The notes beneath the pieces were generated by a model that was given only the letters and a program-made list of their open reading frames with translations, did not search any database and was not told the origin of the DNA. The position numbers and the translations under genes are program-made. A stretch of 64,000 bases of DNA, from assembly GCA_000469685.2 (NCBI GenBank), contig LS997566.1:43352920-43416919 (forward strand), read 5' to 3'. Below are positions 14,601-23,250 of this stretch, one piece after another. How positions within the stretch are numbered: position 1 is the stretch's first letter; each line of letters begins with the position of its first letter. This DNA is from Haemonchus contortus (Eukaryota > Nematoda > Chromadorea > Rhabditida > Trichostrongylidae).

Positions 14601-15122
14601 TCTTCGGAACAATACTCCACGGTTACTGACGTTAAATTGGTCAGTACTCTTCATCATAAGAAGTCTGAGCTCACTACTTCCACATGTTTTCAACAACGTG
14701 GATGGGAACAGACAGAGAAGACTTCAAAAAATTGGAGGTTTTCCAAGAATGAGGAAAAATCGGTCTTCCGATAAAGAAATCATCCACAAATCAGCCAACC
14801 GTTTTGCTCAGTTTTCACTTACCTCTGGAGGCGTGCCTGACGGCATGTTGGGGCACCCACTGTCGGGAACGAACCTACCTTCAACCTTCAAAATGGAAGC
14901 TACGTCCATCATGATACGCGTACTCACGTGAAGCAACGTTTGGAACATTACTTTACCGTTCAGTGAACTTTTCTTTCGTCGTACGGTTCCCATATAGAAT
15001 TGTATCTAACAAGTAGTAGACAAACCGTCATAATTGACCGAAGCTGCTACACGCGGTTTGACGAGGAAATCGGCCACTGCTGCACCGTTCAGTAGAAGAA
15101 AGACGCACAATGGCGACGGCAT
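2254..15122 (-). CDS. secreted multi-domain Kunitz / lustrin-like protein, about 25 exons
   Basis: Exons in transcript order: 15122-~15027, ~14859-14823 (frame uncertain), 14585-14492, 14393-14320, 13996-13829, 13679-13534, 13467-13359, 13204-13051, 12353-12241, 12115-12033, 11456-11360, 10605-10501, 9684-9475, 9416-8350, 8218-8077, 7538-7423, 7343-7237, 6803-6676, 6275-~6118, 5263-5184, 4915-4801, 3943-3834, 3777-3708, 2624-2428, 2337-2254 (TGA). From 14585 onward nearly all junctions agree in phase and have GT/AG sites; the 3' end of the 6275 exon may extend about 16 nt to fix phase. The start codon at 15122 opens a signal peptide (MPSPLCVFLLLNGAAVA). Domain order is lustrin, three Kunitz with Ser/Thr linkers, a long Pro-rich linker, lustrin, Kunitz, lustrin, two Kunitz-type steps with a lustrin unit between the last two, then a final Kunitz and a short acidic tail; about 1,280 aa. 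Similar large Kunitz proteins occur in nematodes, some linked to cuticle and moulting; a one-to-one orthologue is not assigned. The weak point is the exon 1-2-3 phase join. Confidence 0.85.
2960..3250 (+). repeat. tRNA-derived SINE copy 2, intronic
   Basis: Family body in the intron between exons 2624 and 3708 of the Kunitz/lustrin gene, antisense to it. GATCACCGCAAGCCATTCTA and CCTGAATGGAAATCGAATGC are clear; the B box is damaged. Confidence 0.75.
3708..3943 (-). CDS. lustrin-like domain 4 (two exons)
   Basis: Exon 3943-3834 encodes QKICPHGDVAMIGQIPMKC. Exon 3777-3708 encodes GYGCPSGYICKPAGADAYCC. Together they form the C-x2-G...C, CPSGxxC, CC pattern. Both introns have consensus ends. Confidence 0.8.
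4801..5263 (-). CDS. Kunitz domain 6 (two exons)
   Basis: Exon 5263-5184 (TTTTTCAG acceptor) encodes NPCDQPVSSGHGNRF...FFFSK. Exon 4915-4801 encodes EYGQCLHFAYSGEGGNSNNF and CVDTC. Spacing across the junction is 24 residues. Position 14 is Gly and position 38 is Glu. Confidence 0.85.
5605..5880 (+). repeat. tRNA-derived SINE copy 3, intronic, intact B box
   Basis: Lies in the intron between exons 5263 and 6118, antisense to the gene. Head GAGTGGTAAGTGACGCACTA and a B box GGTTCAAATCC are followed by the family body and a CTTTATCTTTT tail. Confidence 0.8.
6118..6275 (-). CDS. Kunitz domain 5 (single exon)
   Basis: Encodes ECLMPEDAGHGVESSHRW, SYDSSTRKC, YHGYGGNQNNF and CETAC with 24-residue Cys5-Cys30 spacing. 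Position 14 is Gly and position 38 is Tyr. The 3' donor is either at 6118 or about 16 nt further on; the second gives the phase needed by the next exon. Confidence 0.8.
6676..6803 (-). CDS. lustrin-like domain 3 (second half)
   Basis: The exon has an ATTTCAG acceptor and a G/GTAAAC donor. It encodes CFPSLPLSCPEGSYCKAHG then GVCC, completing the module begun by NPCEEGTPLP in the preceding exon. A basic/Pro linker follows. Confidence 0.8.
7237..7538 (-). CDS. Kunitz domain 4 (two exons)
   Basis: Exon 7538-7423 encodes PQCEQPQRPGVG...RWYYKPSTRQC and FHGFQ. Exon 7343-7237 encodes GNQNNFESLQECESTC, then DLNPCEEGTPLP, which begins the next lustrin module. The Cys14 position is Gly and the Cys38 position is Phe. 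Confidence 0.85.
8077..8218 (-). CDS. lustrin-like domain 2
   Basis: One exon (TTTTTCAG acceptor, C/GTAAGT donor) with PCQSPLHGD, then C-VLEGVT-CPAGTFCQVG and SICCP. The CPxGxFC...CCP signature matches the other lustrin-like modules of this gene. It is followed immediately by Kunitz domain 4. Confidence 0.8.
8350..9416 (-). CDS. large Pro/Ala/Thr-rich linker exon (about 355 codons)
   Basis: A single open frame of 1,067 nt from a TATTTCAG acceptor to a TCG/GTAAGT donor. The composition is Pro, Ala, Val, Gln and Thr rich with no cysteine. A loose internal repeat of the type SPKWSGEG / SPKWNGPKT / SNWNAQKTAE recurs about every 30-40 residues near the start. It separates the first three Kunitz domains from the rest. 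Confidence 0.85.
9475..10605 (-). CDS. Ser/Thr-rich linker exons
   Basis: Exons 10605-10501 and 9684-9475 encode a linker rich in Ser, Thr, Glu and Asn (for example HSTEATT and SPTTTAASTPTQSE). It has no cysteines in the chosen frame and is likely extended and O-glycosylated. Phases agree with the neighbouring exons (both introns phase 1), which is the reason for choosing this frame over the alternative open frames. Confidence 0.65.
11360..12115 (-). CDS. Kunitz domain 3 (two exons)
   Basis: Exon 12115-12033 (acceptor TTTTTCCAG) encodes CELPSQFGNGTF...RYYFDK. Exon 11456-11360 encodes TAKQCELFYYSGNGGNENRF and CERLC. Cys5 to Cys30 spacing is 24 residues across the junction. Position 14 is Gly and position 38 Asn, again without the Cys14-Cys38 pair. 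Confidence 0.85.
12241..13204 (-). CDS. acidic linker plus Kunitz domain 2 (two exons)
   Basis: Exon 13204-13051 carries an acidic Ser-rich linker ending DTNPCEAPASAGSSG. Exon 12353-12241 completes the domain with WYFDESAISC, LGSGGNANRF and CMRTC. The intron splits the domain in the Cys5-Cys30 segment. Cys14 is replaced by Ser and Cys38 by Ser. Confidence 0.8.
13829..13996 (-). CDS. Kunitz domain 1 (single exon)
   Basis: The exon is bounded by a TTTTTTTCAG acceptor and a G/GTGAAT donor. Cys5 to Cys30 spacing is 24 residues, as in BPTI. The core reads ...RRFYYDWMSDGC then GIGGNENSF and CEEAC. Position 14 is Gly (GHG) and position 38 is Ile, so the Cys14-Cys38 disulfide is absent. The P1 position is Thr, so trypsin inhibition by the classical loop is unlikely. 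Confidence 0.85.
14320..14585 (-). CDS. lustrin-like cysteine-rich domain 1 (two exons)
   Basis: Exons 14585-14492 and 14393-14320. Read together they give C-AEG-x2-LL...RPRPC then CPASFWC and a terminal CCP, the usual spacing of nematode lustrin-type/EB-like modules (C-x2-G, ...PC, CPxGxxC, CCP). The acceptors are CTAATTTCAG and CTGTCTGCAG. The next exon starts the first Kunitz domain directly. Confidence 0.7.
15027..15122 (-). CDS. signal-peptide exon of the Kunitz/lustrin gene
   Basis: The ATG at 15122-15120 is followed by a short hydrophobic leader ending Gly-Ala-Ala-Val-Ala, a typical signal-peptidase site, then about 15 mature residues before a GTTTGT donor. No other signal peptide was seen upstream of the first lustrin exon. 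The phase of this donor does not join cleanly to the small exon near 14823-14859, so a further small exon or another donor may exist. Confidence 0.6.
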
Positions 15123-15550
15123 AGAGGGGAGCTAGCCGAAAGGAATGTCGAATGTTGGTTTCTTCACCTTGAGCTAAGGTAGTGGACGTTCAGGTTTTGT
15201 AAACATAGCGCACAGTAACGGCACACAAAACCGCGGCAAGAAATAAAGTACGATGGATAAACGTAAAAGCAGAACTTCTGATATCATTACTTTATCATGA
15301 GACTTGAGTGTGACCTTAAATGGATCGAGCATTATAGTTGGAGGAAGTTATAGATTGATTTATCGAATGAATCTACCATTATTGCGCCCTACACGAGCTA
15401 TCTACACTCTGATCCGTTAAGAAAAGTGAGTTTTATTTATTTGCCTCTCCTCCTGGCTTAGTTGTCCGGAGCCAACAGAAGGATTGGCAACGGCCTAGAT
15501 ACTACGGCTTACTTACTATTCTGTAATGAGATTTACATGTAATATTAGAT
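15123..15550. other. putative promoter/5' flank of the Kunitz/lustrin gene
   Basis: No open frame of note. By position this is the upstream region of the minus-strand gene. I see no certain regulatory motif. Confidence 0.3.
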
Positions 15551-15556
15551 TTTTGG

Positions 15557-15866
15557 CGGGCGGAGGTGGTGTAGTGGCAAGTGGTGCACTACATCACACG
15601 CACGGTCAGGGGTTCGAATCCCAGATCGATGTCCGCCTAGGCCAACCAAGCCGTCCATCCCTCCGGGGTCGGTGAATTGGTACCAGACTCGTCTGGGAGG
15701 ATAAAAGCACTGACTTGTACATCAGCTGGCCACCGCAACTAATTGTATAGGCCACATACGCACTCATAACGCCACTACGATTCTGAATGGAAGTCGAGTG
15801 CGGGGGCGCATCCCTCAGACGGGATTGATTAACGCCAAAAACTTCAAACTTTAACTTTATTATTTT
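15557..15866 (+). repeat. tRNA-derived SINE, full-length reference copy
   Basis: Best copy in the window. The head starts GGGCGGAGGTGGTGTAGTGG (A-box-like TGGTGTAGTGG) and has a B box GGTTCGAATCC. A 3' segment TCCGCC can pair with the 5' GGCGGA as an acceptor stem. The unrelated body follows, then a CTTTAACTTTATT-like tail. Total about 300 bp. Confidence 0.85.
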
Positions 15867-15867
15867 T

Positions 15868-16135
15868 GAGGCGGCGGTGAAATGTTGGCAAGTGACGCCC
15901 TATCACAGAAGTATGGTCTGGGAATTGAACACCGCACGAATATTCACTTGGAATAATAAGGCTTTCCATCTCTTCATAGCCGGCTTATTGATGTCAGACT
16001 CACTTCGGAGGATAGAGCACTGACTCGTACATCGGATCACCACCGCGAAACGTCACTACGATTATGAATGGGAATCAAACGATGGGGCGCAGAACAAAAC
16101 GGGATCAACGTCAAAACTTTATTAGGTTCTCCTTA
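15868..16135 (+). repeat. tRNA-derived SINE, diverged tandem neighbour
   Basis: Second copy in the same orientation directly after the reference copy. The head (GGCGGCGGTGAAATGTTGGC) and body landmarks are present but diverged, and it ends CAAAACTTTATTA. Confidence 0.75.
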
Positions 16136-16149
16136 TTCAGAGATGAAGG

Positions 16150-16345
16150 ATAAAAGATAAAGCTTTTAGCGCTAGTCAATCCCGTCTGAGGGATGCGCCC
16201 CGCACTCGACCTTCATTCAGAATCGTAATGGCGTAATGAGTGCGAATTTGGCCTATACTATGACTTGCGGTGGCTAGCCAATGTACAAGTCAGAGCTTTT
16301 ATCCTCCCAGACGAGTGTGGTACCAACTAATCGACCCCAAAGGCC
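16150..16345 (-). repeat. tRNA-derived SINE, headless copy
   Basis: Reverse-oriented body from the 3' tail (GATAAAAGATAAAG) through GACTTGCGGTGGCTAGCC to the GACGAGTGTGGTACC region. It stops before the tRNA-like head, consistent with 5' truncation during target-primed reverse transcription. Confidence 0.75.
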
Positions 16346-16831
16346 GACCTGAAGAATAACGAATGTAACGTCATGCACCCCTATGAACTCACTTCTACAC
16401 ATTTAGCATATGTAATCGGGTACGATCCCACATTACTATTGGCTGTAGAGCATGGAACGCCAGTTTACTACTAGTACAACAAAACCTTAAGGAGCAAAGC
16501 TTTACTCTTAAGAAATCTAAATGAAACCGGAAAGTTTCACTTCTTTCACAACATTATTGTAGAAAAAATTGTGAGATTCCTTCCCTACTTAAGGTTCCTT
16601 ATTACTTGCCCTCCTACTCGCCTAGCTTTGTAAGTGGGTCTATTGAGACTGTCCATGCCGTTTGGAATTTATAGCCGTCAGCCATATTTGTGCAAACCAG
16701 AATACTTTTTGTGCGCATGAGATAGCTTTTCCTGACAATCAGAGCTGAGGGTGGGGTTGGAGAAGCGGGGAATTCGGCAGTCAACTTTCCGATCAGTTCT
16801 CGTCTAGATTAATCGAGCTTTCCTTTTTGTA

Positions 16832-17005
16832 GGGCGGAGGTGGTGCAGTGGAAGTGGCGCACTATATCACACGCACGGTCAGGGGTTGGAATCCCGGATC
16901 GATGCCCGCCTAGGCCAACCAAGCCCTCCATCCCCCCGGGGTCGGTGAATTGGTACCAGGCTCGTCTGAGAGGTACTGACTTGTACATCGGCTGGCCACC
17001 GCGTT
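16832..17005 (+). repeat. tRNA-derived SINE, head plus partial body
   Basis: The head GGGCGGAGGTGGTGCAGTGG is intact, with a B-box-like GGTTGGAATCC, and the body runs as far as GGCTGGCCACCGCG. The 3' half is missing. Confidence 0.75.
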
Positions 17006-17104
17006 AAAACAGATCCAGTTCTTAGCTATGCACTTGGAGACAGGTTTAGCGACCAAGTTCATGTGGATCATATTACGGGCTCGAATTACTTGCTAGCTCT
17101 TTTC

Positions 17105-17355
17105 TCTTGACACAATCGCTCAATATCCGCCTAGGCCAACCGAGTCTGCCATCCCTCTGGGATCGGTTAATTGGTAGCAGACCCGTCTGGGAGGATGAAA
17201 ACGCTGACTTGAACCTGGGCTGATCACTGCAAGTCATTGTATGTATAGGCCACATACGCACTCATTACGCCACTACGATGCTGAATGGAAGCCGAGTGCA
17301 GGGGCGCACCCCTCAGACGGGATTGATTGACGCCAAAAACTTTATCCTTTATCCT
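17105..17355 (+). repeat. tRNA-derived SINE, headless copy
   Basis: Begins within TCCGCCTAGGCCAACCGAG, just past the tRNA-like head, and continues to a CTTTATCCTTTATCC tail. The tail shows the short tandem repeat expected at the 3' end of this family. Confidence 0.8.
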
Positions 17356-17619
17356 CTTTGTAGAAGTCGGTGACTTGGGGCCATGCTTTGGATGATTAAC
17401 AAGGGTTCGTTCGGAGATTGGTCAACGTGAGCAGGCAAATACGTAAGTTCAAAATCCACTGTAATGCCACCGGGTTTCCTAACAGACCTTGAAAGCATGG
17501 TGCGTTCCGGTACAAGATTGATCCAGGCTGTATCATCTTTTCCACCGCTTGTGACGGTTTCTTTCTGACGGAGCACGCGGATTTTCTACTATAAACTATC
17601 TCCCTTTGTTATTTTATTT

Positions 17620-17765
17620 GTTCTGTCCCTCTGATAGTCTGACCTCCGAAGCATCAACAGACCATTGCATAGACCACGTACGCTGTATAAATGCCACTAT
17701 GGTTCGGAATAGAAGGCGAATGGATGGGGTGCATCACGAAAACGGACGGATCCTCCCAAAGCAAA
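17620..17765 (+). repeat. tRNA-derived SINE fragment, decayed
   Basis: Only the 3' half of the body is recognisable: CATTGCATAGACCACGTACG, a GCCACTATGGTTCGGAATAG segment and GGGGTGCATCACG. Confidence 0.5.
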
Positions 17766-18049
17766 AGCACATCCGCCAAGACCTAGAAAATCGTCTATTA
17801 TTATAAACCAGTTTGGCTATGCACGCTAACGCGCGCAGTATATGTCGACGGCCACTTATCCACGATAGAGTCATTCAGCGGAATGTTGGTTAATCAGTAT
17901 AAGATAGTTCTTTCTAGATTCGGACGCTGAACTGCTGAGAGCATCACGATCGATATATTTGAGCAGAGTTATTAGTGGTTGATCATAGCTCCGTCCACCT
18001 TAGTGCAAACCCTTTCCACAATTAACTTGGCCACCCTTCTTTTGACTGC

Positions 18050-18965
18050 TCCAAACCATTTTTTCCACATTCCAGAAAGTTTTTGAAGAGATGAGTTTTT
18101 GGTCCTAGCCCCGCTTCCATGTGCCAGCTGTGCCTCCTTCGAGGACTTAACTACATTTGTTCCATTTCCTCCTACCACTTTTTTCCCGCGTTCTAGAACG
18201 TTTCTGAACAGAGTTATGAAATTTTGATCTAAGCCCCGCCCAGTTTTGTGCCAGCTCCGCCCGTTTCCGGGATTTGACCACATTTGTTCTCGCAATTGTT
18301 CCAATTCCTCCTACCACTTTTTTCCCGCGTTCTGGAACGTTTCTGAATAGAGTTATAAATTGTTGATCTAAGCCCCGCCCGCTTTGGTGCCAGCCCCGCC
18401 CACTTCAAAAATTCATCCACACTTGTTCCATTACCTCTAATCACTTTTTTCCCGCACTCTAGAACGTTTCTGAATAGAGTTATGAATTTTGATCCAAGCC
18501 ACGCCCACTTTGGTGCCAACCCCGCCCACTGTCGGGATTTGACCACATTTATTCTTTCACACCTTGACACCTTTTTGCAGCATCCCAGAACGTTTCCGAA
18601 CGAAGTTACACTCATTTTTGAAGAGTAGCTTTCACCTCAACGCACGCCCCGCCCCTCGTGGGCGGGGCTTCGCTATACTTATGCGTGCTCAGCACGCATG
18701 AGGCCTTGCTCACTCTTTTTATTTTTTTCCTGGCTTCGACGCCTTCGTTAAATCGAGTTATGAATCTCTGTGAGAAGGACCGCCCACTGCGAGAACGCTC
18801 CGCCCACCGCCGGCAAGTTTCCTTTATTTTGATTGTTGACCCATCCCTCACCTTTGCACATTTTTTCCCGTTGTCTGGAATGTTATGAGACCGAATTAGA
18901 AGAATTCGCCCATGACCCCGCCCAATTCCGGCGCATGCCCCGCCCCTTGGGGGCGGGGCTCTGCT
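18050..18965 (+). repeat. GC-box minisatellite, unit about 125-145 bp, about seven units
   Basis: Units begin near TTTTTTCCCGCGTTCTAGAA, continue AACGTTTCTGAATAGAGTTA, then AAGCCCCGCCCACTTTGGTG, and end with an ACCACATTTGTTCCAT segment. Starts lie near 18055, 18181, 18319, 18447, 18570, 18717 and 18863. The last units contain GGGGCGGGGC hairpins such as CCCCGCCCCTCGTGGGCGGG. Open frames across it are repeat artefacts. Confidence 0.8.
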
Positions 18966-19115
18966 AGGCTCACGTATGCTCTGTTGCACCTACCCTATGC
19001 TCAACCCATTCCAAACTTGACCCGACTTCTCCAGGTGCTTCTTCACGTTATATCGAATTTCCGTACAAACAAACAAACAGACAGACAGACAGAGCGCTTT
19101 ATATATAGTAAGGAT
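18966..19115 (+). repeat. repeat tail with (ACAA)n(ACAG)n and TATATA end
   Basis: Follows the minisatellite: CTTGACCCGACTTCTCCAGG, TGCTTCTTCACGTTATATCG, then ACAAACAAACAAACAGACAG and GCGCTTTATATATAGTA. A decayed relative of the first part lies at 55.93-56.04 kb. It looks like the 3' end of a dispersed element whose body includes the minisatellite; the class is not known to me. Confidence 0.55.
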
Positions 19116-22100
19116 AAGGGAGGAACCAGATCGACGGGTAAATTCATGGGACCTTCAGTGAAATGGCTACCTATAGTTTTTCTAGTTTCCAACCTTGGCT
19201 CACTGTTTGTTTGTTTGCTCAGCTTTATGTTTTCGCATATTCCAGTTGCTATCTTGCTCCAGATTCATTCCAATTTTAGCATCAAAACTATTAAAATAGA
19301 AATTAAACCGGTGCCTATCAGGCTTTCACCTGATTCAGCACCCTTTTGCTGATACTTTCAAGTGAGTAGATTCTTATAGAGCCCATGCTAGGAACATCAG
19401 CCTTCTGTGCCTCTCAGGCCTCGCTCGGTGCACTCTCGAAATCAAAAGTTGCCCTTCTTCAATTTTTCATAACTCAAGAAAGACAAACTTATGGCTCAGA
19501 GTAGCTCGAAAAAAAATTCGAGCTCGGCAGTACCTCTCCAAGTAATTTGATGGATAGATTTTCCTAAGAAAGGTACTTTTTAAGCGGCATTCAGCCAGAA
19601 ATGTTAGTGAGGGATAGTACGAATTCTCCTAAAGTGCGGCAAATGCCCAAATCCAAGTAGTGAACGTCGTAGAATACGTTAATGTATAGAAATAGGGATT
19701 GACTTCACGCCTTTTCCGGGAAAATCTGCATCAAGTTTCTTATTTTGAAAAACCCCCAGAAAAAGATTGTACTCTGTCCTTTTATAAGACTTTTCCAAGA
19801 AGACCCCAAAGTTCTTATCCAACGGTAATGTTTTTACAACAAAAAAAAAGGCAACTTGGCGTGATAGTTGAAGAGAAAATGAATAAAAAATTTTTCTACT
19901 GAGAATTTCGGAGTGCCTAGAATCGAACTATGAACACGAGATAGGCAAATTTTTCTGGAAGCGATAAACAGCAATGCCAAAAAGATAGGATGGACTATGA
20001 GAACCTTGATCCCACATCCTATCCAATCTTATCTAAGTATATCCCTACGGCTGAGTTAGGAAGGAGGAACAATTTTTCGAGGGGAAAGGGGGGAAATGGC
20101 ATCGTTGAAACCTAGGTGTCGTTGTCAGACGAATTTCACCGAAACCCTCCACCTAAAGCCTTAGGAAAAGATAATGAATCCGCTCCAACCAAATCAAGCA
20201 GCTTACTGTAGTCAGAGATGGGATAGATCAAAAAGCAGAGCTACTGAATAGGATGATTCTGGACAGGAATTCAACCTGGACCTTACATTCTCTCGCTTTA
20301 GCTATGTGGTAGCTAAACTTCCGGAAAAGAATAAGGGGGCATGAGAATAAGGAAAATGGACAGTATGGATACGAAAAAAAACTTTAAAGGTTTACAAAGT
20401 CTGGAATTCGTCAAAAAACATGATCGAGGTAGACCTTGAAGAAAAATCGAGATTCAATTTACGAAGTAGAACAAAAAAAGTCAAGTGACACTATAAACTT
20501 GATGAGCTGAACGAGGTGGCTGAAATGAAACTGAGCGATGACCAGCTTGACGTGACCGCAGCTGGGTTCCGCGATATCGCTGGCGTTTGATCGTGGTCGA
20601 TGAAGTGCTTGACATGAAGCACGAGCAAACAAAAACAAAAGACCTCGTTCGTCGAGAGTTTCTGAGTGCTAGCTGAGTTGGGGCGAGAAAAGTCGGTTCA
20701 GAAGTGATCTTGCGAAGTGGCCAAGTGTCCAGTGGCTGGTCAAGTAGAAACTATTGAATAAGGTCATCCTATCAAAAGCTGTGCTCAAAGTGAACGTAGC
20801 TGAGGAGAAAGAGTTTCGGCGATTCGGCTCACCCTTTGACATGTACAAATAAATCAGTTCCGCAGTGACGGCCACGACCACGAAATCTCTCATTGAGCGA
20901 GGTTTCAATGCTCATACGGGAGGATCGGGAAAAAGCAACATACTCACGTAGAGGGTCATTTACTAAAATTTGAGCAAGAACTTTTTTACTAACGTCTGCA
21001 GCCCGTAATGGAAGAAAAATTGAATCGCTACCGCCTTCCAGAAGGTAAAAAAAGGTTACAGGAGGGCTTTCAAAGCTTACAAATCGCCAATTTTGAGCTA
21101 CACCGACCTCTCAGTTTTTTGGTGGCACTTAGCGTGTATTTGCCATGGCGTCCATCCCACTACACCGAAAAAGACCCCCATTTTTATTCAAAGTTGACCA
21201 CTCGGCTCAGGAAAATTGACTGGACTGTTGGGTTGGGTGGGATAGGGTCTAGGGTTCGAGTCTTAACAATGCACGTGGTGGCGCCTACTGCCACTGCCTC
21301 AGCTCCAATCTATAGAGCAATGATGCCGAATATTAGGTAGGTAGGGGACGAATATGATAGAGCTGCCTGTCGTCCACAGCCAGATCATCCGCTAAAAAAG
21401 GCAGCGAAGGACGTAAACAAAGGAAGCGGCAATCTGGTTGCGAAGAAAACAAAAAACATAGGCCAATATAAGACGGACGAAAGAGCAGGTATTGTATTTC
21501 TTTTGCAGAATTTTGAGCTCGAATATATATTCCGAGTTTACATTCAAACGAAAGTCGGGAAGGAATTTGATGAACCAGCAACTTCTTTTCCTGTCTGGAA
21601 GCGGGTCATATACTTCAAGCAAATGCTAGTCAAAAAATGACCAAATGTATTGACATTGTCGTAGCAAGGGATGGGAAGCAGGAACGGAGGGACGGAGGAC
21701 AGGGAGGGGGGTGGTGGGGAATCATCCATAGATGGGAGCGTTGGAAGACTTTGAAGACAATGGACCTTCCCCAGTCCCCAGTCCCTCCCTCCTCAAATAT
21801 ACAGGTCTATACCGAGTACTCGCATCAGCTTGCATGAAAAAGGTTCAACAATCTAACGCCTTCGTGAAAGCATGGCGCGCTACAGGGGTAATCAATAACT
21901 GAAAAGTGACGGTGGTGACTTATCACAGCCTCTGTCTTCCCCAAAGTTGGACATAAGACTCTTCGTTGAATTCAAGAAAAACTTTAAAGTGTACTTACTG
22001 AAAGAAAAATCGGAATTTATTTAAAATAGAAGTAAGACATGTGGAACACTGCTAAATAAAGACAAGAAAGGGGGTTTGAGACGGGTATAGTCGTCGAGAG

Positions 22101-22855
22101 GATCTGCTCTGAAAGCCTCCTTCAAACATGACCTTTTAGCCAAACACTACAACCGGAGCTCGATCACGAGCCTGATCTCTTCAGATAATCCCCCGTATTC
22201 AACGGAGTCGAGTCGAATCGTCTGAGTCGTCCTGGTTACGTATTCGTCGGCTTCTGTGCTACGGCGCTCAGCCTCTTATCAAGGTAAACAAGGTTGCTCG
22301 CGTGCACACCCAAGTGGAAAAAAGTGCGAGGGTGAAAGGCGGTTTTCAGTTGAGTGGTCTGATAGCCAAGAACTGACCAGAAATAGAAGAGAACAGCTAA
22401 AATTGTGCTCGTGGGAGAAGTTGCTCCGAGATTTTCCTTCTCGAGCAATCCCATCCTTCTCTGCTGCCTGTATGGATCAACATGCATGATGGGTGAGCAA
22501 CCGAACCACTCACTGAGATCTTCACACTCCCATTAACGGGCTAGGTACAAAGGAATTGAAGTGCATGTGTTTCAGGGCGGTGTTAGAGGTGTGTGATCAG
22601 TGGCAAAACCACTAGCCACTACTGAATTGAAGCATAGATCTAGCAGAACATCCGGACAAATAATCGTCTCGTTCCAAAGGACCCGAATCGAATTTCAACG
22701 AGGTCCGTAAGGGAATTAGGCATGCTTAGCTCAGTACCACGATTCCTTCGAGTATTCTCCTCCTTTCATATCTACGGAGCTTCTAGAAAAGCGTCGCCCT
22801 GTGAAACAAGTGGGAATGGGAGATAGGAGAATCACAACTGCACTCAGGTACAGGA
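19116..22855. other. long intergenic stretch, no supported gene
   Basis: Contains only short open frames on both strands. None has a domain signature, a signal peptide joined to convincing exons, or codon patterns like the neighbouring genes. The small frames at 21008-21340 and 22236-22489 were considered and not accepted. Confidence 0.4.
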
Positions 22856-22859
22856 TGAG

Positions 22860-23045
22860 CTTTCGGCGCTAATCAAACCCATTCTCAGGATGCGCCCTCG
22901 CTTTCAATTTCCATTCAGAATCGTAGTGGCGATTTGAAATCCGTAGTGCACCCATAGTGCTGTGCAAATGATGTACAAGTTAGTGCTTTTATACTTCCCG
23001 ACGAATCTGGGACCAAATGGCCGACCAGGGATGGAAGACTTGTCC
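22860..23045 (-). repeat. tRNA-derived SINE, headless and diverged
   Basis: Reverse copy with GGATGCGCCCTCGCTTTCAA, TTCCATTCAGAATCGTAGTG, GATGTACAAGTTAGTGCTTT and GACGAATCTGGGACC. It ends before the head. Confidence 0.65.
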
Positions 23046-23250
23046 GGCCTGGTCGAGCCCTCCCCCTCTCCCTATGATGGTTCTTCGGTCAAAGCTGGAC
23101 ACCCTGTATGATACTCTCCATCCCTGTCATCATCGCTGCAGCTGCGGATCGAATATCCATGCGCTTGACCCTAGACGCCATGCAATTCATAACCGAATAG
23201 TTAATGTTCGCGACACGCTCAACAATTACTATCTATTAGACTGTGTGGGT

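Noticed and set aside
15557..15640. A free-standing tRNA gene
   Set aside because: The A/B boxes belong to a dispersed repeat with a 220-bp non-tRNA body and many copies, so it is a SINE head.
17972..18989. Several 110-146-codon open frames on both strands
   Set aside because: They run through the GC-box minisatellite and repeat the same period. They are composition artefacts, not genes.
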